Assembly: GCA_027627225.1 (NCBI GenBank)
Contig: CM051028.1
Span: 20,049,701 to 20,113,700 of the forward strand
Direction: 5' to 3'
Source: Congeria kusceri
Taxonomy: Eukaryota > Mollusca > Bivalvia > Myida > Dreissenidae
DNA length: 64,000 nucleotides
Shown piece after piece: positions 35,441 to 47,682 of this stretch. A model generated the notes under the pieces. It searched no databases. It was not told the DNA's origin and saw only the letters and a program-made list of their open reading frames with translations. Numbering within the stretch: the stretch's first letter is position 1; each line of letters opens with the position of its first letter. A program made the translations under genes and the position numbers.

Positions 35441-36452
35441 GGGGCGGACCCAGGATTTCGTGTTAAGAGGGGCGTAAACTTTTGATCGTGCAGTTATAAC
35501 CCCTTTATATTGTCTATGTGTCTGCAGTGATTAGCTATATCAAAGATATATAATAAATCTTTTCATATGATCATCATCATCATTATCCTCCTCATCATCA
35601 TCACCATCAATGCACTTTGTTTCACTGAATACATACTTTACCGTACTATGTTCGATATACATGTTGGTTCATCTGTATGTCATGCACCTGTTTTGGCGGT
35701 AAATTGCCCTTATTTGACATTAAATGTTATATATATATATATATAATATTGTGAAAAATACTAGTATGATTGCGTTATGAACTAAAAAGGGAAGTGGTGC
35801 CGACTTTATGTCAATTTCGCTGACATATGGTGCCGGCAAAAAAGAAATCGCCAGGATTTAGAGCCGATGTTGTTGTGGACACCCCTTTACTTTATAGCGT
35901 TAAATATTTCTTATAGTTGCATAAAACAATAAGATATTTGGTGTGATTGCTAATGGATAATTGAACAAATAGTTTGTCGATTAAGAATAATGGGAACTAA
36001 ATTATGGATTGAGACAAAACTGTGTAAACTCACCAGTAGTCATTGCTTTGACATGACTTCGATTTTAAATAAGTATGTCTTTTATGTGGTACCTGTGCCA
36101 ACGGTGTATTGCATCTGACATCTTTATAAAATACAAGAATTTTATAAAAGAAAACAATAGCATCCTTAAATAAAGGTATATATAATTACTGTCTATTGTT
36201 TTTCGGTTTCGCTGAACTTTGGCGCCGGTATTACGGTATATGTAAGAATTCGTAGGGGGCGGGTCTAAGTTGGGTATGTTTTACTGAAATACTGTGTATC
36301 TTTTAAAAAACTGAGCGAGCTAAGCGAGCGAAAAAACAACAACACATTTTTTCCAGTTTTGGCACTTTTATATATGGTCATATTAGTGTGGTCCGGATGT
36401 TTTAGGGGGGCGGGGGGGGGGCGCCGGGTGCGCCCCTTGAGCCGCTAGTGGT
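35441..36452. mobile_element. non-autonomous DNA transposon remnant (CAGGGGCGG... type)
   Basis: The left end reads CAGGGGCGGACCCAGGA and the right end GGGCGCCGGGTGCGCCCCTTGAGCCGC, whose GCGCCCCTTGAGCCGC is a diverged inverse of the left end. Near the right end lie GAGCGAGCTAAGCGAGCG and GTGTGGTCCGGATGTTTTAGGGG, phrases I associate with a widespread non-autonomous element of many invertebrates. No transposase. Confidence 0.55.
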
Positions 36453-37205
36453 GTGTCTGTCGTATTTATCAGCAATGTATTTATTATGCAGGTAAGCGAC
36501 CGGAGCTTAGAAGGCGGAGATTTTTATATACTTTCCCAACAATATCATATGTCAACTGCATTATAAATTGTTCGGGTTGATTCCTTTTACCATCTGCCAT
36601 TAGATCGTATTCCGCTGCAACGTCAGACAATAAATTGAAATAATTATGAAGTAATTACACTGTGTAGTCACGTGTGGTGTTATCAAATATCCAACATTGA
36701 AACAGCATAGGCCAGGGTTTGTATTTTGTAGTGACAGTATCCGCTGATACGATTTTTTTTTTAAACACAAAATGAAATCGAACCACAACCAACATAAATA
36801 ATAAATAATAAAAATAATAACCCTTCACATTGCAAAAATCATTTTATTCCCACTGACCATGCATACTTTACGGGGAAAAAAAGGCGTATTAAAATCACGC
36901 TTATACTATAAAACACAGTGAATATAAATCATATGTATGCAACATAAACATAAACATGTTGACTTGTATTACAGGGACCTATTCAGATTACCCCCCCCCC
37001 CCTCCACAACAAATACATTATAAATACACAAGCGAAATAACACGACTGACAAGATATAAATTGGAAACATAGTGTCGTTTATGAAACAAATCATCAATTG
37101 AAATGGGTAAATTTATAAAGCGTGTGTAACACTTTTCGTCGGTATTTTGGAAAACACGTGTATCTCTTATATAGCGTTAAAAATTCACTACACTTTTTGG
37201 CAGTA
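36453..37205. other. intergenic, no supported gene
   Basis: Contains a CCCCCCCCCCCC run near 36991-37002. Otherwise AT-rich and featureless to my reading. Confidence 0.4.
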
Positions 37206-37595
37206 AGAATAGCCGAGTGGTTAGAGCAAAATATTTTTGATCTCGGCGGACGTTGTTCGAGTCTCGACAAAGGCAATTATTTTTTGTTCTTTATATTATA
37301 TGTGTTTTTGGTCACTTTTGAACTTATTTAGTTTTTGCAGTAAGGACATAAAATTACATTTTCAAAAATAAGACAATCTGTAAAAAAATGTCCCTTTAAA
37401 ATTGCCGTTTTGAACACGGTGATTCGAGTCTCGACAAAGACAAACATTTTTAGTTGTTTTCTTCATATTATATTTGTTTTTGGTCAGTTTTAAACTTATT
37501 AAGTTTTTGCAGTTAAGACATTAAAAGACATTTTTTTCAACAATACGAAAATCTGTGAACAAGTCCCTATAAAATTGACGTTTTGAACACGGTAC
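37206..37595 (+). repeat. tRNA-headed SINE-like repeat, partial dimer of about 167-bp units
   Basis: A tRNA-like head reads TAGCCGAGTGGTTAGAGC (box A), then TTTTTGATCTCGGCGG and GTTCGAGTCTCGAC (box B). The box B end plus body (GACAAAG...TTTTTGGTCA...TTTTTGCAGT...TGAACACGGT) is repeated once more from about 37423. The loop text TTTTGATCT also occurs in the tRNA-like sequence at 5098-5172. Confidence 0.55.
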
Positions 37596-38747
37596 ATTTG
37601 GTAATGTAATGTTTGAATGTGTCCATGCTTCATTTCACAAGCATTGCATTATATTATCATTGTTGACGTGGTTAATGAACAACGTTGTGTTAAATGTATT
37701 TTTTGCCGGATTCTTTTACGAAAACTATCGGTTTATAGCCCTGCTTGATAGTCCCTCTGCCAACCCAATTAGATGGTTCCGGTTGACTACACAAAATGAC
37801 CGGTAGAGCTAAAAATATGACTTTGCTTTATTTGTCATATGTTTAGATGTTTTTTGTCAAATTTTGAAAATTTGGGGAAATGTCCACTGGAGTGTTATTT
37901 CTCAAACTTTCGCGACATGGCACACGATAGCTACCATAGCATAAAATGTTTAAACGCTATTTAATTATTATCAATGTTCATTTGGTGGTCCACTAAAAAT
38001 TATTCAAATGGTTCCAGTCCATTGCCCAAAATTGCCGTCAGAGCTAAAACAGAATTTTGAGATTATAAGGTTTCGAATTCCTGTCCTGAATTTCAACAGA
38101 CGGAGTACAAAGTCTATCTTGATGAAACTAGACACAATTGTTCCCTAGTCCTTTATATAACCTGCTGGTTCAGGTCCGCTGCACAAAATGGCCACAAAAG
38201 CTAAAATTAGAAAAAAAGGTGATTAGATTTGCATATACTTCGACGCAAATATTTCATTGGTGGACACCACAGCTAAAATCTAACATTTGTCTTAGTGACA
38301 TTTCATGTTAAACCACTCGGCTAACTGTAGAAGACACTACAATCATGCATGTTGGATGACTTTCTAGTTTCTACCAAATTTTGAAATTACAATACATATT
38401 ATTATTAACAATTGCGTACATTTTATATCATCTTCATAAATATTCTACATTTCTTCTTCAAGATCGACTTCTCTATAGACGTTAGCAAAATAAATAATGC
38501 CGGCTACAAAGGGGTTTCTTTGTTACTTGTATCTCCTCCCAATGGATATTTTTTGCAAACATGTCCAAGTAACTAAAATTAACAAAAAAACACACAACAT
38601 ATCTGGACATTGTAGATCAATAACGAATCATCAGCATTTGAAATGCGACACGAATTTGTTTCGGTATATGATAATATGGCAAAAAGGGACATTTTGAACT
38701 CATTTGTCAATGTGTATCATGATACCAAGACTTTCTTCATGTTGCAG
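37596..38747. other. upstream of kinase paralogue 3, no supported gene
   Basis: AT-rich. A repeated phrase GGTTCCGGTTGACTACACAAAATG / GGTTCCAGTCCATTGCCCAAAATT / GGTTCAGGTCCGCTGCACAAAATG occurs near 37775, 38010 and 38168, suggesting an old tandem repeat. No gene. Confidence 0.45.
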
Positions 38748-39200
38748 ACTAACCGCAATGCGGACGTACGTAGACAAACGCGTATAATCGGCGGGTTGGT
38801 CGGGGTGGGGATTGCCAGTCGGCAGTATGGTTATCTCGAAAGCAAGTGGAGCTTCTTATTGCGCAGAATATGTGGACAACGCATGCAACCGAGCTCTTGG
38901 ACGGGTGGGCATGCCGAAGGGTCGTATGCCAGTTTCGAAGTACAGTGGCGGTAATTGTATTTCAATATTTGAGTCATCTATATGGGCAGACAAGACGTAC
39001 CTTGAAATCGACTTATACCGCAGAACCTTCGGAAGTTTCCACAAGAAAATTCAAACGGTATCCAGTGGAACTTGGATCAATAGCAAGAGAACAGGGACCG
39101 GAAACTAATCGGACTCCCTCGAAGCTGCATGTCACAGAACAATGAGGTTTCAAAGGAAACAGGAGGAAATGGGGACATCATCCAAAGGCATGAACATGAG
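38748..39200 (+). pseudogene. repeat exon of kinase paralogue 3 (pseudogene)
   Basis: It follows the same 3' splice site as copy 2 (TGTTGCAG then ACTAACCG, ATG at 38758). Relative to copy 2 it has three single-base insertions in the first 60 nt (near 38777, 38803 and 38813). Together they restore the frame, but a TAA appears between the first and second. One clear repeat remains (YVDNACNRALGRVGMPKG), then degenerate sequence to a tail ending IIQRHEHE at a good donor (GAG/GTAAGA, intron from 39201). That tail matches copy 1's MVQRHMDENG tail. Confidence 0.8.
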
Positions 39201-39409
39201 GTAAGAAAGAGTGTGTTAAAATGTAAGCATCGGTGACTTAGTGTCCATTTAGTTATGCATATGTTTACTTTTTGTCTGAAAGATGCATTTGGTGTTCAGC
39301 TTTAGCTCCCTCGTAAACAAAACATTGCAAACGAAAAGACTGTTTTACTTCACTGTTATTGTTCAGTCAATGCAGTGGACAGTTGTTGTTAGGAACTTTT
39401 AATCCTAAT

Positions 39410-39555
39410 TGATTTATAGAGATAATATAACTTTTTGAGGTCTTTAAAGTCCGCAGAAGCCAGACAAATGGTTAAAGCCCGAAAACGTAGCACGAGGGCT
39501 TTACACATATTAAGGGCCTCTGCGGACGAAAGACCGAAAAAAGTGTAAAATCGCT
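39410..39555. mobile_element. short palindromic element in the intron of paralogue 3
   Basis: GGTCTTTAAAGTCCGCAGAAGCC and GGGCCTCTGCGGACGAAAGACC face each other about 75 bp apart, with an inner TAAAGCCC...GGGCTTTA pair. It is a small MITE-like insertion. Confidence 0.55.
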
Positions 39556-39901
39556 GATTTAGCCTAAAAACATACATCTAGAGTGATCAAGCAAATGGGT
39601 ATTTTACCATAACATCGTATTTTTTTTTTATAGAATTAAGTAACACAAAATCGTGCAACTGTTTTTTAATATCTATTACCGGGGCCGCGTTCATGCGAGA
39701 TTGAATCGCACTAGTTAGTCGAGTATACAACTTTTTGACAATAACCGACCGCTTTTTGTTCGTTATCACACCCTTCTAACGGACTGAAAACGGACGTTTT
39801 ATGTAATAATGATGTTTAATTAACGACGTGTGTATGAGTAGTCGAACGTAAGTGACGTATACTTTGTTTACTTACAATTCCATTTGAAATCGTTTTTACA
39901 G

Positions 39902-40927
39902 GCTCTTGAAACCGTCTACGATTTTATGGACGACTATCGCTTACTGGATGGCTAACCGATGCCTGGTTACCAACCTTTTCACGCTAAACATATGGCGAAG
40001 CTTGAACGCATTCAGGAGTGTATGTGCCAAGAGGAAGAAATGCAATGGAATGCCGAATACGGAACCGACGCAAAGTCAATGGAGGTCGAGCACACCAGTC
40101 CGTTAAACGAGCTGCAATTACGACATAAGATAGGTGAGGGACGGTTTGCCGTGGTCTATTTCTATGGAACTGCGGTGTCTGTAAAGAAGATAAATAAAGA
40201 AAAAACGACAAAAAATTTTGTGGAATCATTCAAAGATGAAATAAACTTCTTCCGCACGCTCGATCATCCAATATTGTGCGATACATTGGCGCATATGAAG
40301 ACGAGGACCAGCTTTGTATTGCAATGGAGTACATGGAAGAAACCCTTTTCGATTTTATACATATCAATAAATGCATAACCAATATTGATGACGATCAGCG
40401 ACTGACAATTATCCGCCAGATATGCCTCGGCATGCTTTACTTGCACGTAGAAGGCGTCGCTCATGGTGACCTCAAACCGCATCATATCCTGATGAACGGT
40501 GTCTGGCCGTCGTCCAATGGTGAAGATTTCTGATATTAGTTTGAGCTTGGTAGGGAAAGGCTCTGAGACGATTTTGTCAGGAAACGCCGTTCTCTGGCAT
40601 GAAACGCCGCAGTACGCCGCACCGGAAATACTACGACAGGAACATCTGACTACGATCGGCATGATGCGCGCCGACATCTGGAGCCTCGCACTGATTGTAT
40701 TTGAGATCATCTACGAGAAAACACCATACCACAATTTCAGTTTGTTGCAAGTTCAGAAGCAGGTGGGCGAAACCGGTTGCGCGCCGGAAGTACCGAAAGA
40801 AGTGATGGTTAATCCGGACGTCCGGGCGGTTATTGAGGAATCCTGGACATTCGATCCTGAAGACCGACCAGACGTCAAACAGATAAGCGATGTGTTGTTG
40901 GAAGCGACGTACATTTTTAGACAATAG
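39902..40927 (+). pseudogene. kinase exon of paralogue 3 (pseudogene)
   Basis: The exon opens after TTTTTACAG at the same point as copies 1 and 2, but an in-frame TAA lies at 39953-39955. Downstream the frame is broken by a one-base loss near 40268 (in the DHQNIV region) and another shift near 40500. Catalytic elements have also drifted: HGDLKPHHI replaces HCDLKPHN, losing the magnesium-binding Asn, and the DFG site reads DIS. The glycine loop, lysine (VSVKK) and C lobe (ADIWSLALIVFE) are still recognisable. It ends at 40927 without the hydrophobic tail of copy 2. Not a working kinase. Confidence 0.85.
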
Positions 40928-41635
40928 AGACGTCTACAGTGCAACACTTAATTAGATGTCTGTGGCGAGGGCTTTAGACTTAACTAATATGGGAAACTTG
41001 GCGTGGAATGAAATTATTAGTGGATTCATTATTGTGTTGTTTAACTGCTGTGGATTATTTATGTCTTCATCCACGTGTAATCAATGGCTTATTCGTTTTA
41101 TTCGTGTTTTCGTTTGTTTACCATCATTTTGTGTTTAAAGGTGATAAATGTCCAAGTGTTCTTGCAGTTGTATATATTTTTATTAATCGTAACGTACACT
41201 GTGCATACATTTTTATGTTTTGTTGGATAATATTTAATATATTTGTAAATAAATTTTGGTAATCTGCCAATTATTTACTCTTGATATTTAATGCATAATA
41301 CCAATCATGTATTTGTCTCAGTGCCCCAACGAAACATTCCATTCAATTTTCTATCATAAACAACTGTTTGCGAGATTGGGTATTGTATGTTATAGATAGA
41401 TTTCAGAACTGACCGGTGCATAGCGACGTGTTCTCCAAATAAATTGTCAAAAACGTTTAGCTGAATATCATATTGTTCTTACATCTTTGCACTTATCGCA
41501 TCACTGTAATAAATCACAATAATAATTGTATTGTGTTATAAATTGGTGTTGTTTTCAAATATATTTTATTGAATTTAAATTTTAAAAAAACAACAACAAA
41601 CAAACAATTGTATACTGTGATATATGTTTATTCCA
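40928..41635. other. downstream of kinase paralogue 3, no supported gene
   Basis: AT-rich. AATAAA motifs near 41245 and 41440 on the plus strand could be the old polyadenylation sites. No further gene. Confidence 0.35.
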
Positions 41636-41639
41636 TTTA

Positions 41640-42380
41640 GGTGGTTATTTTACCGAAGATACTCGAATACAATAAATAATACCAATTACCAAATAAAAAC
41701 CTACATTATTTTTCTTTCTTAAGTACTTTAGTCAATTATAAATTAACACAACATCTGAAATTCTTGGGGTTTTTTTTTAATCATGAAATGCATATTGCAA
41801 CGAAACCGATCCGCCTAACTGTTCCACAACAGCTGAAATCAATAAATTTATTCATGAAATGTATATGTCAATGACAAAGATGCGGTCTTTCGGGGTAAAT
41901 GTTTATTTCATATAAATAGTTATTTTACAGAAGAAACACACATACTATTAATAAAAACAAGAACCTTATGAAAACATACATTTTTTTTTCTTTCAAAAGT
42001 ACTTTAATAAATCATAAATTACCACAACATTGGAAATCCTTAGTTGTTTTATCATATAATGTATATTGCAACGAAACCGACACCCCAAACAGTTTCACAA
42101 CAGCTGAAATCATTAAAAAAAAGTTTATGAAATGTATATGTCAACGACAAAGATGCGGTCGTTCGGGGGTATATGTTTATTTCATATAAATACTTATTTG
42201 ACAGAAGAAACACACATACAATTAATAATAACAAGAATGAAATGAAAACATATATTGTTTTATATGAGAAGTACTTTAACCAATCATAAAGTACCACGAC
42301 ATCTCAAATCCTTAGGGTTTTTTTTATCAAAAATTGTATATTGCAATAGTTATTTTACCGAAGCAACACATATTCAATTA
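41640..42380. repeat. tandem repeat, about 275-bp units, 2.5 copies
   Basis: AGTACTTTA...AATCATAAATTACCACAACAT recurs near 41722, 41999 and 42270. Each is followed by ATTGCAACGAAACCGA, AACAGCTGAAATCA, ACAAAGATGCGGTC and GTTTATTTCATATAAATA phrases. Non-coding. Confidence 0.75.
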
Positions 42381-44446
42381 ATAATAATTAAATTCAATTT
42401 AAATAAACAAATTCTGCTAAAAATATAATCACAACAATGCAGCCAAATATTAAATAAAATAAAAAAATCTTTGATTCATATTTGCAAAATTAATCATAGT
42501 TCAAAATATGTAATTAAAGCGTTGATAATGAAATGTAAAATGTTCACGTTTTAATGCTACTAATGCAAGGTTTTCATAAAGATTGTGAAGTATATCAATA
42601 ATAAATAACTACATAATGTATGTATGAGTTGATTTGAGAGTCAAAATCGCCAATGGAATCGTTATTTAAAAGAGAAGAACAAAACTTATGTGAACTCACA
42701 ACTGCATCACACACAAAATTGAAAATAAAATATAGCCTTAAACTACATGCAGAAAAATATTTATAATGACAAAACCCTTCTTATCAAATAAAAGTATGAA
42801 ATTAATATATCAACATGAAGAAATAAGCTTAAGGTAGTCACACACTAATGGTCATGATCACAAATGTATTTTTTTTTAATCTTAATCTACAATCAATAAG
42901 ACACTGTATTTGAAAATTTATAGACTTTTTACCGTTTAATAAAACAGTTATTAGCATTTTTGTAATGCCACCCCCTTGGACAACAAAATTTCTCAATCTG
43001 ACATTATGTCATATTAGAAAAAGCCACAAAACATGTTTATGTATTTTTTATTTTTAGCATATTTTAAACTTCATAACAGTAACATGGACATCTATAAGCA
43101 TAATAATAACAACTGTGTGATGTGTATATATACAATATAAAGAAAAACATTAAAATATGTACAGTACCCCTATTGAAAATAAGGACAAATTCAACTAACT
43201 TGAAAATGAGTGTCCATACTTTAAAGTCAGTTGTGATCACATAGATAAATGGTATAGGCGAATTGAGCCCACTACAATTATTTACATACTTATGCAAATG
43301 AAATACCAAAACATTATGAACTTTCACAGTCGTATAACATAAATATTTGCAGCTTAAGTATACAGGGGTCGGTTTTGAAAACCTAGTAGAGTAACGTGAC
43401 AAATGCTGTTTTAGTACATATTACAAATGAGCATGTCACAAAACTTCATAAATTCTAATATTCTGATTCCAATAACAGCTTGGTGACTTAAACTATTTTT
43501 TTTAGACAACTAATACAACTAAATACTAAACATTGTTACTATAATTAAGTAATAGAATCACTCGGAAAAACAGTCCTCAGAGAAAACTATGTGGACACAA
43601 ATGCAAACAAACAGGACCCATTACATCCAATAACTAATAATTATGCAAATAATACAATCATTTAAAATTAATCATGTAACAACAGTTGTCGAGGTTATTA
43701 ATTTACTAAGGGTAAAACACAAGAAGAACAGAAAAGTTTTTGTTTCTATTGATCTAGCATATATCTTTTTATTTGGTTTAAAAATACATTTATTTCCATT
43801 TATATACAATTAAAATAGACTATACATTATCATAATTATACTAAAATACACAACTTTATGATGTTAAAAGCAATCATATATTGACAGATAAGCATAATAT
43901 TAAAGCTCCCCCTCTAAAAACAAATTATAACACTTTTATAAAATGTGCTTTCAACTTCAAAGTGAATTCTGGACTATTATTCAAGTGTATGTGACCCTCC
44001 AAAATTAATGTTATTGTTAATACAGATAAACAATGCAAAACTAATAACTTTTAACTGGTCTGGAATTATATGCTGATCAATGATGTATGGAAGGGTGGGT
44101 TTAAGAACTGACAACAGTTATTTGTAAAATATTATTTATCCGACATATTAAAACTAACATTGTCACAAACTCTAGTTTATTCAAATTTCGTACTTGATTA
44201 ATATAACTAAAACTTGATACGGAGAAAGTGTACATCAAAACTTTTGTCAATATGGGCACAATAATGCAGATCATTAAATTATAAGTGTTCAATCCAAGGA
44301 CAGAAGCACTGTAATCTTGATGATGTTGTTGGACGTCTTCTCCTGCAAGATAATTTCCTGGACCTGTGTGTTCTTGTGAAAACTTGAACTGATGAACTGT
44401 TTTGATTTTCTCAAAAGTCCATGATGATTTGTCTAGAATAAGTTAT
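42381..44446. other. AT-rich intergenic, no supported gene
   Basis: Very AT-rich. ORFs of 60-112 codons lack motifs. This is the flank into which the LTR element inserted. Confidence 0.4.
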
Positions 44447-45109
44447 AACTTGTAATGTACATATTCTTATCTTACAAGTAAATATTGTCCGAATTCACTC
44501 CCCGTCCGAATATTAGTACATGATATTATTGTTGTTATTGCTTTGTCTATAAAAATCCATTGTTTTAGCAGGATATGTTCTACAAACTTTAATGAATTTA
44601 AAGCTTTGTATTTACCTCCGGTTTAGTCCATTTAACGTTGATTGTTGACAGAATAATCCATTTTTGCACAGTACCAAAAATCCTGCACTGTATTACGGCT
44701 GCAGCAATGTACATTGTTTACTACACGCCGTAGGAATATGATGGAATGTTATTAAATGCATTTTATCCTTAAAGACTTGTCAAGATGTTAATAATAGCTT
44801 TTCTTGGTGCATTATAATATTATAAATTGCATATTGTTCATACATGTTTATTGTTAAACCTTAATGGTTCACTAGGAACTATTTGAGACGCTGGCTGCGT
44901 AGGAATTACTGAAGTTGTCATGATGCAGCATTTCAAATTGTATTGTTATAAATGCATATTTAAAGCTACTGTTGCTTTGATATATAGAGTTTGACTTCTT
45001 CTATGATTAAGAAGTAATATTTATGTGATTGTTAATTTATTGGAATAGTAGTTTTAATTATTGTTAAGGAATAGCCACATTACTTCCTTATATGCTGCAG
45101 GATGCTGCA

Positions 45110-45189
45110 CGATTCTGATTGGTTGCAGCTGAATCTGCAGAATCTGATTGGCTGCAGCCAAATCTGCAGCATCCGAAAGGGTATATAAG
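45110..45189 (+). promoter_or_regulatory. LTR promoter: paired CCAAT-like boxes and TATA box
   Basis: TATATAAG at 45182-45189 follows a run of related pieces: GATTGGTTGCAGCTG, AATCTGCAGAATC, GATTGGCTGCAGCC and CTGCAGCATCC. ATTGG is an inverted CCAAT box and occurs twice. Transcription would begin shortly after 45210, placing the U3/R border there. The same set occurs in the 3' LTR with its TATA box at 61099-61106. Confidence 0.6.
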
Positions 45190-45501
45190 GAGGTTCTCCT
45201 CTCAGTTTTGGCAACAGTTGCTAACAACAAACATCACTGTTCACTATATAGAAAACCTTAAAAGTAAGAACTCAAACATTATAAAAATCCTGAACAACAT
45301 TAAAGGTACGATTTCAAAACGCACTTAACTATTTTCTAACGCTCTAGCAAATATATTTATTCTATTAACAGCTGATTATTATTAAAGTTATAATAATATA
45401 CTAAAGAACGTTTCTAAGAACTATTTTATGATACTGTAAAGATATTTCAAAAACTGAGCAACTGTTCGCCAAACGTTCGTCATTACTGTACCGCCATTCT
45501 G

Positions 45502-45507
45502 AATAAA
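45502..45507 (+). terminator. LTR polyadenylation signal AATAAA
   Basis: AATAAA lies about 300 bp after the TATA box. Its 3' LTR partner, at 61418-61423, would be the one used to end the genomic transcript. Confidence 0.5.
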
Positions 45508-45679
45508 CCGAAATGAATATGATTATTATGTTATCGATATTATGAAAGTAGATCTACGAATAAATGATGATTTTTGAAACTTTAATTCATCTCCGTCTTT
45601 ACTAGAGTTTGCTGCCAGACTCAAACTCTAATCGACACTGATATTATCAAGAATCTTCATTGTAAGGTAGCTTACAAAT

Positions 45680-45690
45680 TGGTGTCAGAA
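45680..45690 (+). other. primer binding site, tRNA-Leu type
   Basis: TGGTGTCAGAA starts 3 nt after the 5' LTR. It is complementary to the 3' end of animal tRNA-Leu species ending in TTCTGACACCA, over 11 bases, with no match beyond. This is the expected place for minus-strand priming. Confidence 0.7.
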
Positions 45691-45900
45691 AATTTTTTAA
45701 AGTGATTCCTCTTGAACCACACGTCTGTAAAGGAATTAAAAAAACAAACACTATTTAATTATTAATGTTTAACGTTTATTGACACCTCTATACATAAAGT
45801 ACCTGATGGCTTACCCCTGACCCCCGACGTTTCGTTCGACAGTGTTCCTTCGGTGACCAACACCGTTGACGAGGGAACGAGAGTAGCAGTGCGCATGTAG

Positions 45901-46942
45901 ATGGACGTGCAGCACCAACGGCGCCGCGACGACGCACATCACGTTACATTCCGGGATGCACACAGTCCTGTGATGAGACGCTCCGGTCATGAAAGAACAA
46001 ATAGCAATCAACACGACACGCACCACACATCTTTTGATCATGGTGACACTCACTACAATTACATGTCAACACACACACCCATACACCACACACTTATTAA
46101 ACCGGACATGTATGACGGGAACAATTCGTACGAACAGTATGCGTCACATTTCGAGGACTGCTCAGAATTATCTGGTTGGGACAATCGTACGAAAGTATTG
46201 ATGTTGGCCGGCAGTTTAAGAGGCGCAGCCAAGAAGTTTCTATATGAGCCTTACGGAGAACGAGCGCCGTAATTATTACACGTTGACAACGCGCCTGTCC
46301 GAACGCTTTGGTAGCAACAGTAAGCACCAATGTATGTGCTTGAATAAATTAGAAAACAGACGACGCGCAAAAGGCGAGAGCATTGCGTCACTTGCAGACG
46401 ACTTGCGCAAGCTTTGTCAAAAAGCTTACTCTGATCTTGACCATCGCTCGCAGGAAAAACTTGCAATTAAATCAGCTGTACAAACTCGTTTCAATTGAAA
46501 TGAAATGCCGTTGCATGGATCACGATTGCTCAACCGTAAACGAGGCCGTTTCGTGATTGAAAGGTACGAATCCATATTAGGAGCACCCGTATCTGCTCAA
46601 AGCATTAGGGCGGTTGACTCCGACAAGCAACAGACTGATATTGAATCAGTTATAAAGCGTATCGAAGCGCGACTGAATCAGATCGAAACCTCTGTTGTGC
46701 ATGCACCAAAGGTACACAACAATAAAAGCGGGAGATCATGCTTTGGATGCAACTCTCCGGACATCTATGGGCATCGTGTCCTCAAAATGCAAATCGCGGA
46801 CCGCGACGTAACCGGGCGAATAATACCCGAAGTGCAAGCAGCAACATGTCCACTCATCCACAGCAATCTATTTCTCAGAGCAATTTTTATGTTAAGGGCA
46901 AACCATCTGGGGCCCACGTTCAGGGAAACTGTTAAGTGCTGA
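45901..46942 (+). pseudogene. gag, frameshifted
   Basis: The first frame (45901-46272) has a His/Asp-rich start and the LIKPDMYDGNNSYEQYASHFEDC...GWDNRTKVLMLAGSL region typical of gypsy capsids. The capsid continues in another frame from about 46244 to 46498 (LSERFGSNSK...LRKLCQKAY). A third frame reaches the zinc knuckle near 46738: CFGC sits in one frame, and the His and last Cys (SGHLWASCP) in the next, so a one-base change lies inside the knuckle. Gag would assemble particles and package RNA; this copy cannot make a full protein. Confidence 0.8.
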
Positions 46943-46985
46943 CTCTGAAGGCCGGGAGCCAGCAGTATTACAAAATAGGCCAGCA

Positions 46986-47388
46986 TTGTTAAGGGAAGCT
47001 AGTGAAATACACACGACACGATCGGGTTCACATTTTAATAGATTTCATAACGGGTTTCATGTTACATGTAACGTAGGTTCAAAACCTGTTAATTTCTTAA
47101 TTGATTGTGGAGATACAACTTCTCTTCTTTCTGATACAATGTTTTCATCACTTGGTACCGAATGTTCCCTTTCACCTTCGGCCGGTTCCCAATGTTCTTA
47201 AAACGGTTAACGGGGAACCAGTGCATGCTACCGGAAGTGTTGATTTGATTGTTGAAATGTGCGGTGAGCGTTTTGACATCTCATTCTTTGTATGTGACTT
47301 TGAGGCTGATGGCATTTTAGGACAAGACTTCTTAAAGCAGCATGTTGATAATATCAACTATAAGAGGTCGTGTTTTGGTGATCGGTAA
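46986..47388 (+). pseudogene. pol: aspartic protease, frameshifted
   Basis: FLIDCGDTTSLLS (near 47092-47130) occupies the active site position, and GILGQDFL (near 47310) the second conserved motif. The usual D-S/T-G-A reads D-C-G-D here, so the residues beside the catalytic Asp are changed. The two halves are in different frames, broken near 47190. A linker region follows in another frame (47342-47686). Confidence 0.7.
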
Positions 47389-47682
47389 TAATGCGGTTCC
47401 ATTATGGACTGGTGGTGAAGCCAATCAAGTGTGTAGAGTGGAATGCATGCAAACCATATCTGTGCCTGCACATACAATAATGTTGATACCGGTCAAAATC
47501 CCCATGAAAGAACATCTAGCTGAACTTGGCTATGTAGAGCCTTCATTTGATCTGTTGGCGAGGTCCGAGATTGCTGTTATCGGCGGCATTGTTGACACAT
47601 CTTCCAACACATTTAATATGCATTTATTAAACTATGGGTATTCAGATGTTACATTTCACAAGCATACAAATTTAGGGGTTTT

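Larger units (their letters stand above)
44451..45676 (+). repeat. 5' LTR
   Basis: Begins TGTAATGTACAT and ends GGTAGCTTACA, giving TGTAA...TTACA inverted ends. It is nearly identical to 60359-61592. The 69-codon ORF in it is shared with the 3' LTR only because the LTRs are copies. Confidence 0.95.

Noticed and set aside
45119..45328. 69-codon ORF present twice (also 61036-61245), apparently conserved
   Set aside because: Both copies lie in LTRs and are identical only because LTRs are duplicates; they overlap the promoter and TATA box.
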